From contig JBFWOE010000005.1 in assembly GCA_050250695.1 (NCBI GenBank), positions 1 to 63,252 on the forward strand: a stretch of 63,252 nt of DNA, read 5' to 3'. The notes under the pieces were generated by a model. The model had not been told where the DNA came from. It made no database searches and saw only the letters and a program-made list of their open reading frames with translations. The position numbers were made by a program, and so were the translations under genes. Source of the stretch: Ga0077527 sp050250695 (GTDB taxonomy: Bacteria > Pseudomonadota > Gammaproteobacteria > Burkholderiales > SG8-41). The first letter of the stretch is position 1, and the number at the start of each line of letters is the position of its first letter. This document shows, in pieces, positions 7,251-16,188 of this stretch.

Positions 7251-8312
7251 TCAGTCGCGCAGCGTAAAACCCAGACCTGCTGCCGCAGGCACATGGAGTT
7301 TGCCGTCCCTGAACTGCGGTTCGGTCGCAAACCGTTCGCGCAGAGCGGCATGCGCGCCGTGCACTTCGAGCATGCCGCCGTGGGCGTGGCCGGCCATCAC
7401 CGGCAGGTTGGCTGCTTCGAAGCCGCCGGCGCCGGTCACCGGTATGCCGTGCACTTCGGCGAGCGCGAGCAGGCGCAGCATTGCAGTAATGCCGCCGCAG
7501 AACGCGGCGTTGGGCTGCAGGACGTCAAGCGCGCCGGCCACAAGCGCGTCGCGGAACCAGGTCGCAGACTGGATCATCTGTCCGGATGCCAGCGGGATAC
7601 TGATCGCGCGTCTCAGTTCAGCCAGCGCAGGGATGTCGTTGCCACGCAGCGGCTCCTCGAAAAACGCGATGTCGCATTCCGCGACCAGTGAGGCAAGGCG
7701 CTTGGCTTCGGCGACCGTGTAGGCGCAATTGGCATCGAGCATCAGCGGCGCATCGCCGATGGAGGCGCGCACCGCGCGGATGCGCTGCGCTTCTTCGGCG
7801 ATGCTGCGGCCGCCGGCGCCGACGAGGATTTTTGCGCCCTGATAGCCGGCTTTCAGCGCGGCCGTGCAGGCAGCAACGAGTTCTGCTTCGGAAAACGCGG
7901 GCAGCCCGACCGTGGCATAGGCCGGCACCGCGCTGCGTGCGCCGCCGATCAGCCGCGCCACCGGCAGGCTCAATGACTTGCCCTTGATGTCCCACAGTGC
8001 TAGGTCCAGTGCCGACATCGCCGATACAAACACGCCGGGGGACTGGCGCGGATTGAATTTTTTTGCGAGCTGCGCGGTGACGGCTTCGATGTCGAGCGCA
8101 TCCATTCCCCTGGCGGTGGCGGCAATGCCGCCGTTCAGCAGGTGCGCCACCTGGTCGGCAAGGAAGCGACCGGTGACGCCTTCCCCGGAAATGCCTTCAG
8201 ACGCGCTGACCTTGCAGCGCAGGAAAGTCAGGCTTTCCTGTCCTGCATAGGCGTCTGCCGCGCGTGCGGGCTTGATGTGTTCGACTGTTGCACGGATGTC
8301 GAGAATTTTCAT
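7251..8312 (-). CDS. Mandelate racemase/muconate lactonizing enzyme family protein
   Basis: 353 residues of the enolase superfamily: an N-terminal capping domain to about 120, then the barrel. Two metal ligands are recognisable, Asp in LMLDANCAY and Glu in FFEEPLRGND. The third, normally Glu, is Gln in PLASGQMIQS. The usual Lys-x-Lys reads AKILVG, so only one Lys remains. MLE-type proteins abstract a proton next to a carboxylate; the altered site makes the reaction uncertain. The ATG at 8312 is followed by KILDIRATVEHIKPARA, a typical start. Confidence 0.8.
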   Translation of the reverse strand: MKILDIRATVEHIKPARAADAYAGQESLTFLRCKVSASEGISGEGVTGRFLADQVAHLLNGGIAATARGMDALDIEAVTAQLAKKFNPRQSPGVFVSAMSALDLALWDIKGKSLSLPVARLIGGARSAVPAYATVGLPAFSEAELVAACTAALKAGYQGAKILVGAGGRSIAEEAQRIRAVRASIGDAPLMLDANCAYTVAEAKRLASLVAECDIAFFEEPLRGNDIPALAELRRAISIPLASGQMIQSATWFRDALVAGALDVLQPNAAFCGGITAMLRLLALAEVHGIPVTGAGGFEAANLPVMAGHAHGGMLEVHGAHAALRERFATEPQFRDGKLHVPAAAGLGFTLRD

Positions 8313-8454
8313 GGGGTGAGTTCAGCCGGGAAATCCGAAGTTTACCGAGCCCCGGTTTTTTGTCATCAAAAAACGGGGAGGCCCGACGTATACTTGGCCT
8401 GCAACAAAAGGTCGTTGGCCCGATTCGCAACGATCAATCATTCAGGGTTCGCAA

Positions 8455-9351
8455 TTGCCGGATAACAAGAACGAAGCAGTGGCAGGGGGCTGGCGGCACG
8501 GAAGCTGGTTGCGCAACAGCACTGCCGATGCCTGGGGCGGTTTTACAGCAGCCCTCATTGCCATTCCGCATGCAATGGGTCTCGGACTGCTGGCGTTCGC
8601 TGCGCTGGGACCGGCGTATGCACCGGTTGGTGTGGCGGCGGGGCTGCTGTCGGTAGTGGTCGGCAACCTGGTCGGCGGGCTGTTGCCTTCGGCCCGATGC
8701 CAGCTGATGGGTGCACGTACCTCTGCGACCGTCGTGTTTGCAGGCATTATTGCCGCCCTGGCCGTGCATCCGGCATTACAGGCGGGCAGCGGTCCGGATG
8801 TGCCCAAAGTGCTGACGCTGGCGTTCATGTCGCTGTTCCTCGCGGGCGTGATCCAGATGCTTTTCGGCCTGATGGGCCTGGGCAGAATCATCAAGTTTGT
8901 GCCCTACCCGGTGATTGCCGGGTTCATGAACGGGATCGCAATACTGATGCTGGTATCACAGGTAGCGCCCGCGCTTGGGCTCGAGGCCGGCAAGACCGTG
9001 CAGGAGATATTCACGGGCTCGCAGGCGATCCGGCCGGCGAGCCTGCTGGTGACCGGCATCGTGGTTGCCGCGATCTACGCAGTGCCGCGCTTCACGCAGA
9101 AATTTCCGGCGCTGCTCTGCGGGCTTCTGCTGGGGGTGATCGTACATCATCTGCTGGCGTGGCTCGCCCCGGCTTCAGTTGGGCCCCTGGTCGGAGCGCT
9201 GCCAACCGCCGGATTTGCGCCGCGTGAACTGGTGGCGATGATACATCTGGCGGGCACGGAGCCGCTGGTCATCTGGCTGGTTTATCTGCTGCCCGGTACC
9301 GCGTTGCTGGCAGCTGTGGTAGCGCTGGACGGGTTGCTGGCCGCTGTGTGA
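8455..9351 (+). CDS. SulP-family anion transporter, N-terminal part (frameshift-split)
   Basis: 298 residues with many membrane helices. It begins DAWGGFTAALIAIPHAMGLG, the SulP first-helix signature, and runs to ALDGLLAAV before TGA at 9349-9351. The next frame (9348-10703) continues the SulP sequence without loss: a -1 shift at GTGTGA gives LDGLLAAVVTDPLTRSRHDSN, the family's conserved stretch. A single missing G (GTGGTG to GTGTG) explains it. SulP proteins carry sulfate, bicarbonate or other anions. Translation appears to start at TTG 8455, a weak start. Confidence 0.75.
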   Translation: MPDNKNEAVAGGWRHGSWLRNSTADAWGGFTAALIAIPHAMGLGLLAFAALGPAYAPVGVAAGLLSVVVGNLVGGLLPSARCQLMGARTSATVVFAGIIAALAVHPALQAGSGPDVPKVLTLAFMSLFLAGVIQMLFGLMGLGRIIKFVPYPVIAGFMNGIAILMLVSQVAPALGLEAGKTVQEIFTGSQAIRPASLLVTGIVVAAIYAVPRFTQKFPALLCGLLLGVIVHHLLAWLAPASVGPLVGALPTAGFAPRELVAMIHLAGTEPLVIWLVYLLPGTALLAAVVALDGLLAAV

Positions 9352-10703
9352 CCGATCCCCTGACACGCAGTCGGCATGACAGCAATCGACTGCTCAAGGC
9401 GCAGGGTGCGGCCAATGCGCTCGCTGCGGCCTTCGGGGCCCTCCCGTCGGCCGCGAGTGCCCATACGCGGGTGGCTGCGTACCTCGTGGGTGCGCGCACG
9501 CCAGCGGTCGCGTTGTTCCATGCCCTGTTCATGCTGTCCGCAATGTTCGTGCTGGCTCCGCTGATCGCGGTGATTCCGGTGTCGGCGCTGGCGGGCATCA
9601 TCATCTACATCGCGCTGACCCTGGTCGACCGCTGGACGCGCGATCTTCTGCGCCGTCTGGGCAATGACGGCGGCGACAAGACGGAAATCCTGCTCAACAT
9701 CGCCGTGGTGTGCGGAGTCACGCTGTCGCTGCTGATGTTCAACATCATCGTTGCGTTCGGCATCGGCATTGCGGCGGCAGTCGTGCTGTTGCTGGTCCGG
9801 TTGAGCGGCTCCCCTGTGCGTCGCGCCCTCGACGGCTCGATCCGGTCATCGCTCAAGGTGCGCAGCCCGGAGGAACGCGCGATGCTGCTGCCGAAATCAA
9901 GGTTGATCCGCATTCTCGAACTGGAAGGCACGCTTTTTTTCGGTACGACCGACCGGTTGCAGACCCTCGTCGAGAGCCTGCCCGAGGAAACCCGTTTCGT
10001 GATCCTTGATTTCCGCATGGTGACCGACATCGATGCCAGCGGTGCGCGGTCGCTGGAAACGATGGGACATATGGCCGCGCGCCGCGGCATGCGTATTCTT
10101 TTCAGCCATGTCCGCGAGCAAGACGCGCATGGACGTTATCTCCGCGCGCTGGGAATTGATGCCGTGGTTGGCAGTGCCCACTGGTTTGCCGACCTGGACC
10201 GGGCGCTGGAGTGGGCCGAGGACACGTTGCTGGATCGAGAGCGGTTTGAGGATGCGCCGGAAATCGACCCCCGGGACATGGCGCTGTTTTCGGGACTCGA
10301 TGCCGCTGAAATGACCACTGTCTGCGCCCTGCTGGAACGGCGGGAGTTTGCGGACCGGGAAGTCATTTTCAACGAAGGCGACGAGGATGACAGCGTTTAT
10401 CTGATTGCGCGCGGCTCGGTGAGCATCAAGATCCAGTTGGGCGATGACACCCGGGCGCGGCGGCTCGCGACCTTAATGCCGGGCGTTTTTTTCGGTGAAA
10501 TGGCGATGATCGAAGGGCAGCGGCGTTCGGCTGATGCCTTCGCGAACGGAGAGCAGGTTGTGCTGTATGCACTGCCCGGACGGGCACTTTCAGACCTGAT
10601 GCAGCGCTACCCGCAGCTCGCGCTCAAAATCTACCGTAACCTCAGCCGCGAACTGGCTGCAAGGCTGCGCTCCACCAGTTCGGCTTTGAGGGCGCTGGAA
10701 TAA
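9348..10703 (+). CDS. SulP C-terminal part with STAS and cyclic-nucleotide-binding domains
   Basis: 451 residues continuing the 8455-9351 transporter. The remaining membrane helices run to about 150. A STAS domain follows (FVILDFRMVTDIDASGARSL), and then a cNMP-binding domain from about 310 (DREVIFNEGDEDDSVYLIA; GVFFGEMAMIEGQRRSADA). SulP-STAS-cNMP fusions are a known architecture that places anion transport under nucleotide control. A GTG at 9348 overlaps the upstream TGA as GTGA, so re-initiation could produce this half separately. One continuous gene with a one-base deletion or a sequencing error is more likely. Confidence 0.8.
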   Translation: MTDPLTRSRHDSNRLLKAQGAANALAAAFGALPSAASAHTRVAAYLVGARTPAVALFHALFMLSAMFVLAPLIAVIPVSALAGIIIYIALTLVDRWTRDLLRRLGNDGGDKTEILLNIAVVCGVTLSLLMFNIIVAFGIGIAAAVVLLLVRLSGSPVRRALDGSIRSSLKVRSPEERAMLLPKSRLIRILELEGTLFFGTTDRLQTLVESLPEETRFVILDFRMVTDIDASGARSLETMGHMAARRGMRILFSHVREQDAHGRYLRALGIDAVVGSAHWFADLDRALEWAEDTLLDRERFEDAPEIDPRDMALFSGLDAAEMTTVCALLERREFADREVIFNEGDEDDSVYLIARGSVSIKIQLGDDTRARRLATLMPGVFFGEMAMIEGQRRSADAFANGEQVVLYALPGRALSDLMQRYPQLALKIYRNLSRELAARLRSTSSALRALE

Positions 10704-10722
10704 GGCCGGTCGTTTTCCTGAT

Positions 10723-11385
10723 TCAGGTCAGGAGCATGGTTTTCAGCTTGGCCACCGCTGCGCCCGGCGAATTGAAGATCGGGATGCTGCTCACCGCCGC
10801 GACCGCAGGTACCGCGCGCGACAGCGTGAACTGGGCAAGGACGATGACGTCGCAGTCCCTGATCTCTTTTGCCTTTGCGGCAACCAGCGCGTCATGTTTC
10901 GCGGCATCGCCGCCAGCGAGTGCATCGAAGGCGTGGTCCACCACGTACGGCACCAGTTCGACTTTCTGCCCGCGCGCGGCGGCCATCTCGAGGATCTCCG
11001 CGGAGATCGACGGGATGGTCGGTCCCACGGTTGCCATCACCGCGATGCGTGAACCCGCGTCCAGCGCCTGCTCGATCATTGCGTCGTTGGGCTTGAGGAT
11101 CGGCAGGTCAAACTCGGCGATGCAGGTGTCGATGACTTCGCGGAATGCCGAGCAGGTGAAAAGGATGCCGTCGGCGCCGCGGGACTCGATGTAGCGCGTC
11201 AGCGTACGGAACACGTCGTACATTTCCGGCACCACGCCGCCGGCTTCGCGCACCCAGGCGAACAGGCCGTCGTCGAGCAGGTTGCTGATGCGCGCTTGCG
11301 GCCAGTCGGCGGCAAAGGCGCGCACGGCGGCTTCCAATGCGTCCTTGTGGACGCTGAACAGAACGATATTGGGGCATTGCGTCAT
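10723..11385 (-). CDS. Aspartate/glutamate racemase-fold protein
   Basis: 220 residues of the Asp/Glu/hydantoin racemase superfamily. ADGILFTCSAFREVIDTC holds the first catalytic-type Cys. GSRIAVMATVGPTIPSI is the second-domain strand. The second Cys position reads CDVIVLAQFTLSRAVPAV, with no Cys in the loop where two-base racemases need it. A one-Cys enzyme such as a decarboxylase or isomerase, or a one-sided epimerase, is more likely than a true racemase. It is convergent with the SulP gene, 19 bases away. Confidence 0.75.
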   Translation of the reverse strand: MTQCPNIVLFSVHKDALEAAVRAFAADWPQARISNLLDDGLFAWVREAGGVVPEMYDVFRTLTRYIESRGADGILFTCSAFREVIDTCIAEFDLPILKPNDAMIEQALDAGSRIAVMATVGPTIPSISAEILEMAAARGQKVELVPYVVDHAFDALAGGDAAKHDALVAAKAKEIRDCDVIVLAQFTLSRAVPAVAAVSSIPIFNSPGAAVAKLKTMLLT

Positions 11386-11521
11386 GCGGTGCCGCGCCTT
11401 TCGTCATTTACCGGGAATCAGGGTCGGGTCCGGCACCCCGGATCCGGCATTGTCGCGAATCTGCCATAAATTCTTAACACAATGGAACCGGTTCCCAGAT
11501 TCGCCACAACCGGATTACATC

Positions 11522-12448
11522 ATGAATGACAGCAACGCCACCAATTCAGACCAAGTGTTCCGCCGCGCATACAGCGAAATGCTCGACAGCTTCGACGAAG
11601 AACTCGAAATGGAAATCGACGACGGCCGGCTGGACGGCATTTTATCCGACATTGCCGAACATCCTGACCGGCAGAGCCTGGACCGCCGGGCTTATTTCAG
11701 GGAACTCTTCCGCCTGCAGGGCGAGCTGGTCAAACTGCAGGACTGGGTGGTGCACCGGAAACTCAAGGTGGTGATCCTGTTCGAGGGGCGCGATGCGGCC
11801 GGGAAGGGCGGCGTGATCAAGCGCATTACCCAGCGGCTCAATCCGCGCATCTGCCGCGTTGTCGCCCTGCCGGCTCCGAACGACCGCGAGCGCACGCAGT
11901 GGTATTTCCAGCGCTACGTGCCCCACCTTCCGGCCGGCGGGGAGATCGTGCTGTTTGACCGCAGCTGGTACAACCGCGCAGGCGTCGAGAAAGTCATGGG
12001 TTTCTGCAGCGACGAGGAATACGAGGAGTTTTTCCGCACGGTGCCCGAGTTTGAACGCATGCTGCTTCGGTCGGGGATCATCCTGCTCAAATACTGGTTC
12101 TCGATCACCGACGAGGAACAGCATCTGCGATTCAAGATGCGCATCCATGACCCGCTCAAGCAATGGAAGCTGAGTCCCATGGATCTCGAATCGCGCCGGC
12201 GCTGGGAGATCTACACCAAAGCCAAGGAAACGATGCTGGAACGCACCAATTTCCCCGACGTGCGCTGGTGGCTGGTGGAAGCCGTGGACAAGAAACGGGC
12301 GCGGCTCAACTGCATGCACCACATCCTGTCGCAGATTCCGTATGACGAGGTTCCGCACAGGGAAATCGCGCTGCCCGAGCGCCAGCGCAACCCCGACTAC
12401 TCGCGGATGCCGATGCCGCAGGAACTGTACGTGCCCGCGATCTACTGA
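11522..12448 (+). CDS. ppk2: Polyphosphate kinase 2, class I type
   Basis: 308 residues of the PPK2 P-loop family, which moves phosphate between polyphosphate and nucleotides. The Walker A loop is FEGRDAAGKGGVIKRIT, the Walker B/lid region is LFDRSWYNRAGVEKVMGF, and the lid arginines are in RFKMRIHDPLKQWKLSP. The acidic N-terminal extension (FDEELEMEIDDG) is usual in the single-domain class I enzymes of about 300 residues. The frame opens earlier at 11282, but the ATG at 11522 begins the conserved part. A MazG-like gene follows in the same direction. Confidence 0.9.
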   Translation: MNDSNATNSDQVFRRAYSEMLDSFDEELEMEIDDGRLDGILSDIAEHPDRQSLDRRAYFRELFRLQGELVKLQDWVVHRKLKVVILFEGRDAAGKGGVIKRITQRLNPRICRVVALPAPNDRERTQWYFQRYVPHLPAGGEIVLFDRSWYNRAGVEKVMGFCSDEEYEEFFRTVPEFERMLLRSGIILLKYWFSITDEEQHLRFKMRIHDPLKQWKLSPMDLESRRRWEIYTKAKETMLERTNFPDVRWWLVEAVDKKRARLNCMHHILSQIPYDEVPHREIALPERQRNPDYSRMPMPQELYVPAIY

Positions 12449-12531
12449 ATCGCAGGGCATTGACCCTGTGGCCCGCGCAGCCCGTACAATGGGCGGCGGC
12501 ATTCCTGCCATATCAATCCGTCACCAGGCCC

Positions 12532-12960
12532 ATGACCAAATCCTTCGCCCTGCGCATCGCCGCGATGAACGCGATGTACAAACTGCCAGCTAACGAAAAA
12601 CCCGTGCTGCCCGAGGACACCGTCGGGCGCCTGACCAAGTTCAAGGCTACGCTGCTCGACGAAGTGCACGAGATCGATGAAATCGTCGCTCTGGCGCAGC
12701 GCGGCACCCCCCGGATTGACATCCTGGTGGCGATGGCCGACCTGCTTGGCGACGTGATCGTCTACTGCCGCTCCGAGGCGCTGAAATACGGATTGCCGCT
12801 CGAAGAAGTGCTCGACATCATCATGGACAGCAACGAAAGCAAGCTGGGCGCCGACGGCAAGCCGATCTACGACGCCAACGGCAAATTTCTCAAGGGGCCG
12901 AATTACTGGAAACCCGAACCGAAGATCAAGGCGTTGCTGGAAGCTGCGGCGGGCCGATAA
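12532..12960 (+). CDS. MazG/PRA-PH-like nucleotide pyrophosphohydrolase
   Basis: 142 residues, nearly all helical. The acidic pairs LDEVHEIDEIVAL and DLLGDVIVYCRSEALKYG are spaced as the metal-binding helices of all-alpha NTP pyrophosphatases. The C-terminal DIIMDSNESKLGADGKPIY is typical of the HAD/Cof-associated branch of this family. Such enzymes hydrolyse nucleotide triphosphates to monophosphates, a house-cleaning role. It follows ppk2 by 83 bases and may share its transcript. Confidence 0.75.
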   Translation: MTKSFALRIAAMNAMYKLPANEKPVLPEDTVGRLTKFKATLLDEVHEIDEIVALAQRGTPRIDILVAMADLLGDVIVYCRSEALKYGLPLEEVLDIIMDSNESKLGADGKPIYDANGKFLKGPNYWKPEPKIKALLEAAAGR

Positions 12961-12963
12961 CCT

Positions 12964-12993
12964 GCGCCGTTCCGGTGCCCGCCGGAACGGCGC
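12964..12993. terminator. Strong convergent hairpin
   Basis: Bases 12964-12975 pair perfectly with 12982-12993 (12 bp, loop TGCCCG) between the MazG-like stop and the convergent Bug stop. Only GGTTTCG follows, so the T-tract is poor; the position favours a bidirectional terminator. Confidence 0.55.
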
Positions 12994-13017
12994 GGTTTCG
13001 GCCCCGGCCGCCGGCGA

Positions 13018-13989
13018 TCAGTCCAGCCGGATATTCGCCGCCTTGATGACCCTGGCCCATTTGGCGATCTCGCTGACCATGTATCGGCCCAGCTCCCCGG
13101 GCTTGCCGCCGTCCGGTTCGATGCCGGACTTGGTCAGGAAGGCGCGGATACCGGGGTCGCCCAGCACCTTGCGGAACTCCTCGTTGATCCTGGCGATAAC
13201 CGGCTGCGGCGTGCCCTTGGGCGCGACGATGCCGTACCAGACCCCCGAGTCGTAACCTGGCACGCCGGATTCCGCGACAGTGGGCACACCAGGCATGCTG
13301 TTGACCCGCTTGGTGGTGCTCACCGCGATGGCGCGGATGCGCCCGGCCTTGATGTGCGCGGCGGAAGCAATTGGCGTTGCGAACAGCAGCTGGGTCTGTC
13401 CCGAAATCGTATCCACCAGCGCCGGACCGCCGCCCTTGTACGGCACATGCACGAGCTTGATGCCGGTGATGGTTTTCAGCAGTTCGGTTGCCAGGTGCGC
13501 ACCGGAGCCGTTGCCGGAGGAGGCGTACAGAATCTCGTCGGGATGTTTTTTTGCGACGGCGATCACATCCTTCATGGTTTTCACCGGCAGCGACGGATGC
13601 GCAACCAGCAGATAGGCGCCGCTGCCGAGCAGGGTGACCGGTTCGAAGTCCTTCACCGGATCGTAGGGCAGTTTATTGTACAGGCTGACATTGACTGCGA
13701 GCTGGGCGGTCAGGCCCATGGCGATGGTGTAGCCGTCGGGAGCCGAACGCGCCGCGGCTTCCATGCCGATGCTGCCGCCCGCGCCGCCGCGGTTGTCGAC
13801 GACAACCTGGTGGCCGATGTTTTCGGACATCTTGCGGGCGACCGGCCGCGCAATGGTGTCACTGCCGCCGCCGGGTGGATAGGGCAATATGAAGCGGATC
13901 GATTTGGCGGGATAGGTCTGTGCCAGCACGGCGGGGGTGGCAACCAGCGCGACGAGCACCAGCAGCGACAGACCAGCGGTTTTATTCAT
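13018..13989 (-). CDS. Bug/TctC-type receptor
   Basis: 323 residues. A signal peptide (residues 1-23, LALVATPAVLAQ) is followed by YPAKSIRFILPYPPGGGSD, the canonical Bug start with the intact PGGGSD loop. SAPDGYTIAMG and HVPYKGGGPALVDTI are the other ligand-loop motifs. It starts 42 bases after the bicupin stop on the same strand, so the two form an operon and the receptor probably brings in the bicupin enzyme's substrate or a relative. GAGGAGG precedes the ATG. Confidence 0.9.
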   Translation of the reverse strand: MNKTAGLSLLVLVALVATPAVLAQTYPAKSIRFILPYPPGGGSDTIARPVARKMSENIGHQVVVDNRGGAGGSIGMEAAARSAPDGYTIAMGLTAQLAVNVSLYNKLPYDPVKDFEPVTLLGSGAYLLVAHPSLPVKTMKDVIAVAKKHPDEILYASSGNGSGAHLATELLKTITGIKLVHVPYKGGGPALVDTISGQTQLLFATPIASAAHIKAGRIRAIAVSTTKRVNSMPGVPTVAESGVPGYDSGVWYGIVAPKGTPQPVIARINEEFRKVLGDPGIRAFLTKSGIEPDGGKPGELGRYMVSEIAKWARVIKAANIRLD

Positions 13990-14031
13990 GATGCTTCCTC
14001 CTCGTTAGATTTTTGACGGGGCGGACCAGGA

Positions 14032-15186
14032 TCAGCCCCGGCCTTCGTGCGAGCTGATGGCGATCACGGCCCGCGAGTCCGTGCGGTTGCTCCAGGCGTG
14101 GCGTACGCCCTTGAGCAGCGCAACTTCGCCTGCCTTGAAGCCGACTTCCTCTTCGTCCAGCACCAGCACCAGTTCGCCCTCGAGCACGACACAATAGTCG
14201 AAAGTCTGCGTTTTCTGCAGGTAAGGGTGTTTGGCGGCGGCATGCCATGCTGAAGCCCGGGGTGAGCCCATGGCAGCAAAATGTTTCTCCACGTCCTGCC
14301 TGGTGATTTTGCCCGGCCAGCTCCGGTCCGGGGGCAATATGTCGACGCGGAAGATGGTGCCGCCGTTGCGCGGTTCCATTGTCCGCGGCAGGTGCAGTGT
14401 TTCGTAGACGATCTTCGCCGGACAGCTGTCGGTGACCCACATGCGCTGAGAGGCGTAGCCGGGCCGTGCCGGATCCAGCAGCACGTCAGGGCAGGGACCG
14501 TCGCTGACGATCACGCTTCTGCCGTCCGCAGGCCGGTCGATGGTGACGATGCGGCGGTTCAGCTTGATGGCGGGCGGCGGCGCGCCAGGCTTGAGCGGCG
14601 CATCGTTGCCGGTGGCGTTGCCATTGCCCCCGGGAAAATCCGCGCCGATCATGTCGAAGGCCATCTGTGCGTCGGTCGGATAGGCCCACTCATGCCAGGC
14701 ACCGACCTGGATCACGATGTCCCCCGGCTGCATCAGCACCGTGCCTTCATCGAGGCGCAGTTCGCGGTTGCCGTTCAGCATCATTCCGTAATCCACGGTC
14801 TGCGTTTTGTGCATCGACGAGGTGTAGAGGCTGTTGCCGCCGCGGTCCCAGGTGCCGGTGGTGCCGGGACGCAGCCTGGGCGGATGGTGGGGAATGACTT
14901 CGGGGTCTTGCGCGGGATCGTAGTCCGCAGGCCGGCCCACGCTCTGTACCACGCGCAGGTGGCCGCCGCGCGGTTCACCGGGAAAACGGTATTTGAGCAG
15001 GCTGTCGTCGCTGGTTCCGGAGAGCACCAGCGGCGAGTCGTTCCACACCCACAGATCGGTGTGGCCGCGTCCGGCGGACATCGACGAGGGGTGCGAGTTC
15101 GGCGCCGCTCCGTCGATCAGTACGGCAGAGCGGCCCGCGGCGTTGTTGCCGGCGACCAGCCGTCGTACCGGTTTCAGGGTGGACAT
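14032..15186 (-). CDS. Bicupin-domain protein
   Basis: 384 residues with two cupin barrels. The first is around 125-185 (HKTQTVDYGMMLNGNREL, then MQPGDIVIQVGAWHEW). The second is around 320-380 (KTQTFDYCVVLEGELVLVLD, then FKAGEVALLKGVRHAWSN). Each has HxW at the cupin motif-2 position, with partial metal ligands. The two barrels repeat each other (KTQTVDYG/KTQTFDYC), showing internal duplication. It could be a dioxygenase or isomerase for an aromatic acid; the sequence does not decide. First gene of an operon with a Bug receptor. Confidence 0.75.
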   Translation of the reverse strand: MSTLKPVRRLVAGNNAAGRSAVLIDGAAPNSHPSSMSAGRGHTDLWVWNDSPLVLSGTSDDSLLKYRFPGEPRGGHLRVVQSVGRPADYDPAQDPEVIPHHPPRLRPGTTGTWDRGGNSLYTSSMHKTQTVDYGMMLNGNRELRLDEGTVLMQPGDIVIQVGAWHEWAYPTDAQMAFDMIGADFPGGNGNATGNDAPLKPGAPPPAIKLNRRIVTIDRPADGRSVIVSDGPCPDVLLDPARPGYASQRMWVTDSCPAKIVYETLHLPRTMEPRNGGTIFRVDILPPDRSWPGKITRQDVEKHFAAMGSPRASAWHAAAKHPYLQKTQTFDYCVVLEGELVLVLDEEEVGFKAGEVALLKGVRHAWSNRTDSRAVIAISSHEGRG

Positions 15187-15448
15187 GAATGCGTGCTTTC
15201 GGAAGGAGTCAGAAAAGTTCCCTGATTAATCCGGGATCAGAGCAAACATCATATTCAATTTCTCTGAGACGGGCGACGCGGAGGCCAGACTCTGGAATTT
15301 TCGTGCCGCGGGCGTGCCGTACCGGCCAGAAGGTGGCGGCCGCCCGGATCACCCCTGAAACGGATCTGCATCCATGGCTTATGATGGGGGCGTCGCGGCA
15401 GCATGCTGCGCGATGCTCGCATCAATTGTTAGCCCGGAGGAGTCCACC

Positions 15449-15955
15449 ATGCCCATCACCATGTATGCCGCCAGTGCACCGCGTTTCGTACACATGCTGA
15501 ACAACCTGTCGGCGCTGCTCGACAAGGCGCAGGCCCACATCGACGCCAGGAAGCTCGACCCCGCTGCGCTGACCACGGCACGGTTGTTTCCCGACATGTT
15601 CAATTTCGCGCGCCAGATCCAGGTGTGCTGCGACGTGGCCAAGGGCGCGGTGGCGCGGCTGGGCGGCGTCGAAGTGCCGAAGCACGAGGATACCGAGCAG
15701 ACCATCGCCGAACTGAAGGGGCGCATCGCCAAGACCATCGCCTTCATCAACAGCGTGCCGCAGGCGGCGATCGACGCCAGCGCCGAACGCGACGTCACGC
15801 TGAAACTGGGTCGGGGCGAATACACCTTCAAGGGCATGCAATACCTGCTCAACTTCGCGCTGCCGAATTTCCATTTCCATGCCGCGACTGCCTACAACAT
15901 CCTGCGCCACAACGGCGTCGAGCTGATCAAGAAGGATTTCATCGGGAACTTCTGA
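15449..15955 (+). CDS. DUF1993 family protein
   Basis: 168 residues starting MPITMYAASAPRFVHMLNNL, the characteristic DUF1993 opening. The family is about 165-170 residues, helical and DinB-like. FNFARQIQVCCDVAKGAVARL and the closing FALPNFHFHAATAYNILRHNG are conserved. No reaction is known to me. The ATG at 15449 follows CCCGGAGGAG. The longer frame to 15374 is not supported. Confidence 0.85.
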   Translation: MPITMYAASAPRFVHMLNNLSALLDKAQAHIDARKLDPAALTTARLFPDMFNFARQIQVCCDVAKGAVARLGGVEVPKHEDTEQTIAELKGRIAKTIAFINSVPQAAIDASAERDVTLKLGRGEYTFKGMQYLLNFALPNFHFHAATAYNILRHNGVELIKKDFIGNF

Positions 15956-16188
15956 GCGGCACCTCGCAATCGTTGCGGTTCGGGCGGAGGGTCGGGGCGC
16001 GGACCGGGTGGCTGAGGCGCCGGCGGCTCGATGATCTCGGGCTGCTCAGGTGGTGTTCGCGGCGGCAGGATGATGATGTCCGGCGGTTCGCGATCCGGCG
16101 GCAGCGGCGGGATGTCGGACGGCGCGCCAGGCGGCGTATGTGCCCGCCGCAGCTTCAATAGCCTTTCTTGTAAATCGTGCCGCCGCAT
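15892..16188 (-). CDS. Possible small proline-rich protein
   Basis: A 98-residue minus-strand frame beginning MRRHDLQERLLKLRRAH. A long Pro/Glu/Ile tract follows, with repeats such as PPLPPDREPPDIIILPP and PPEQPEIIEPP. It fills the otherwise empty 15956-16154 interval, overlaps the end of the zinc-ribbon gene by 34 bases, and runs antisense into the DUF1993 3' end. The PPxI repeats look protein-like rather than random. The overlap and lack of an evident family leave this uncertain. Confidence 0.4.
   Translation of the reverse strand: MRRHDLQERLLKLRRAHTPPGAPSDIPPLPPDREPPDIIILPPRTPPEQPEIIEPPAPQPPGPRPDPPPEPQRLRGAAQKFPMKSFLISSTPLWRRML

Noticed and set aside
9349..9351. TGA ending the SulP N-terminal frame as a possible Sec codon
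   Set aside because: The homologous continuation is in a different phase, so this is a frameshift, not read-through.
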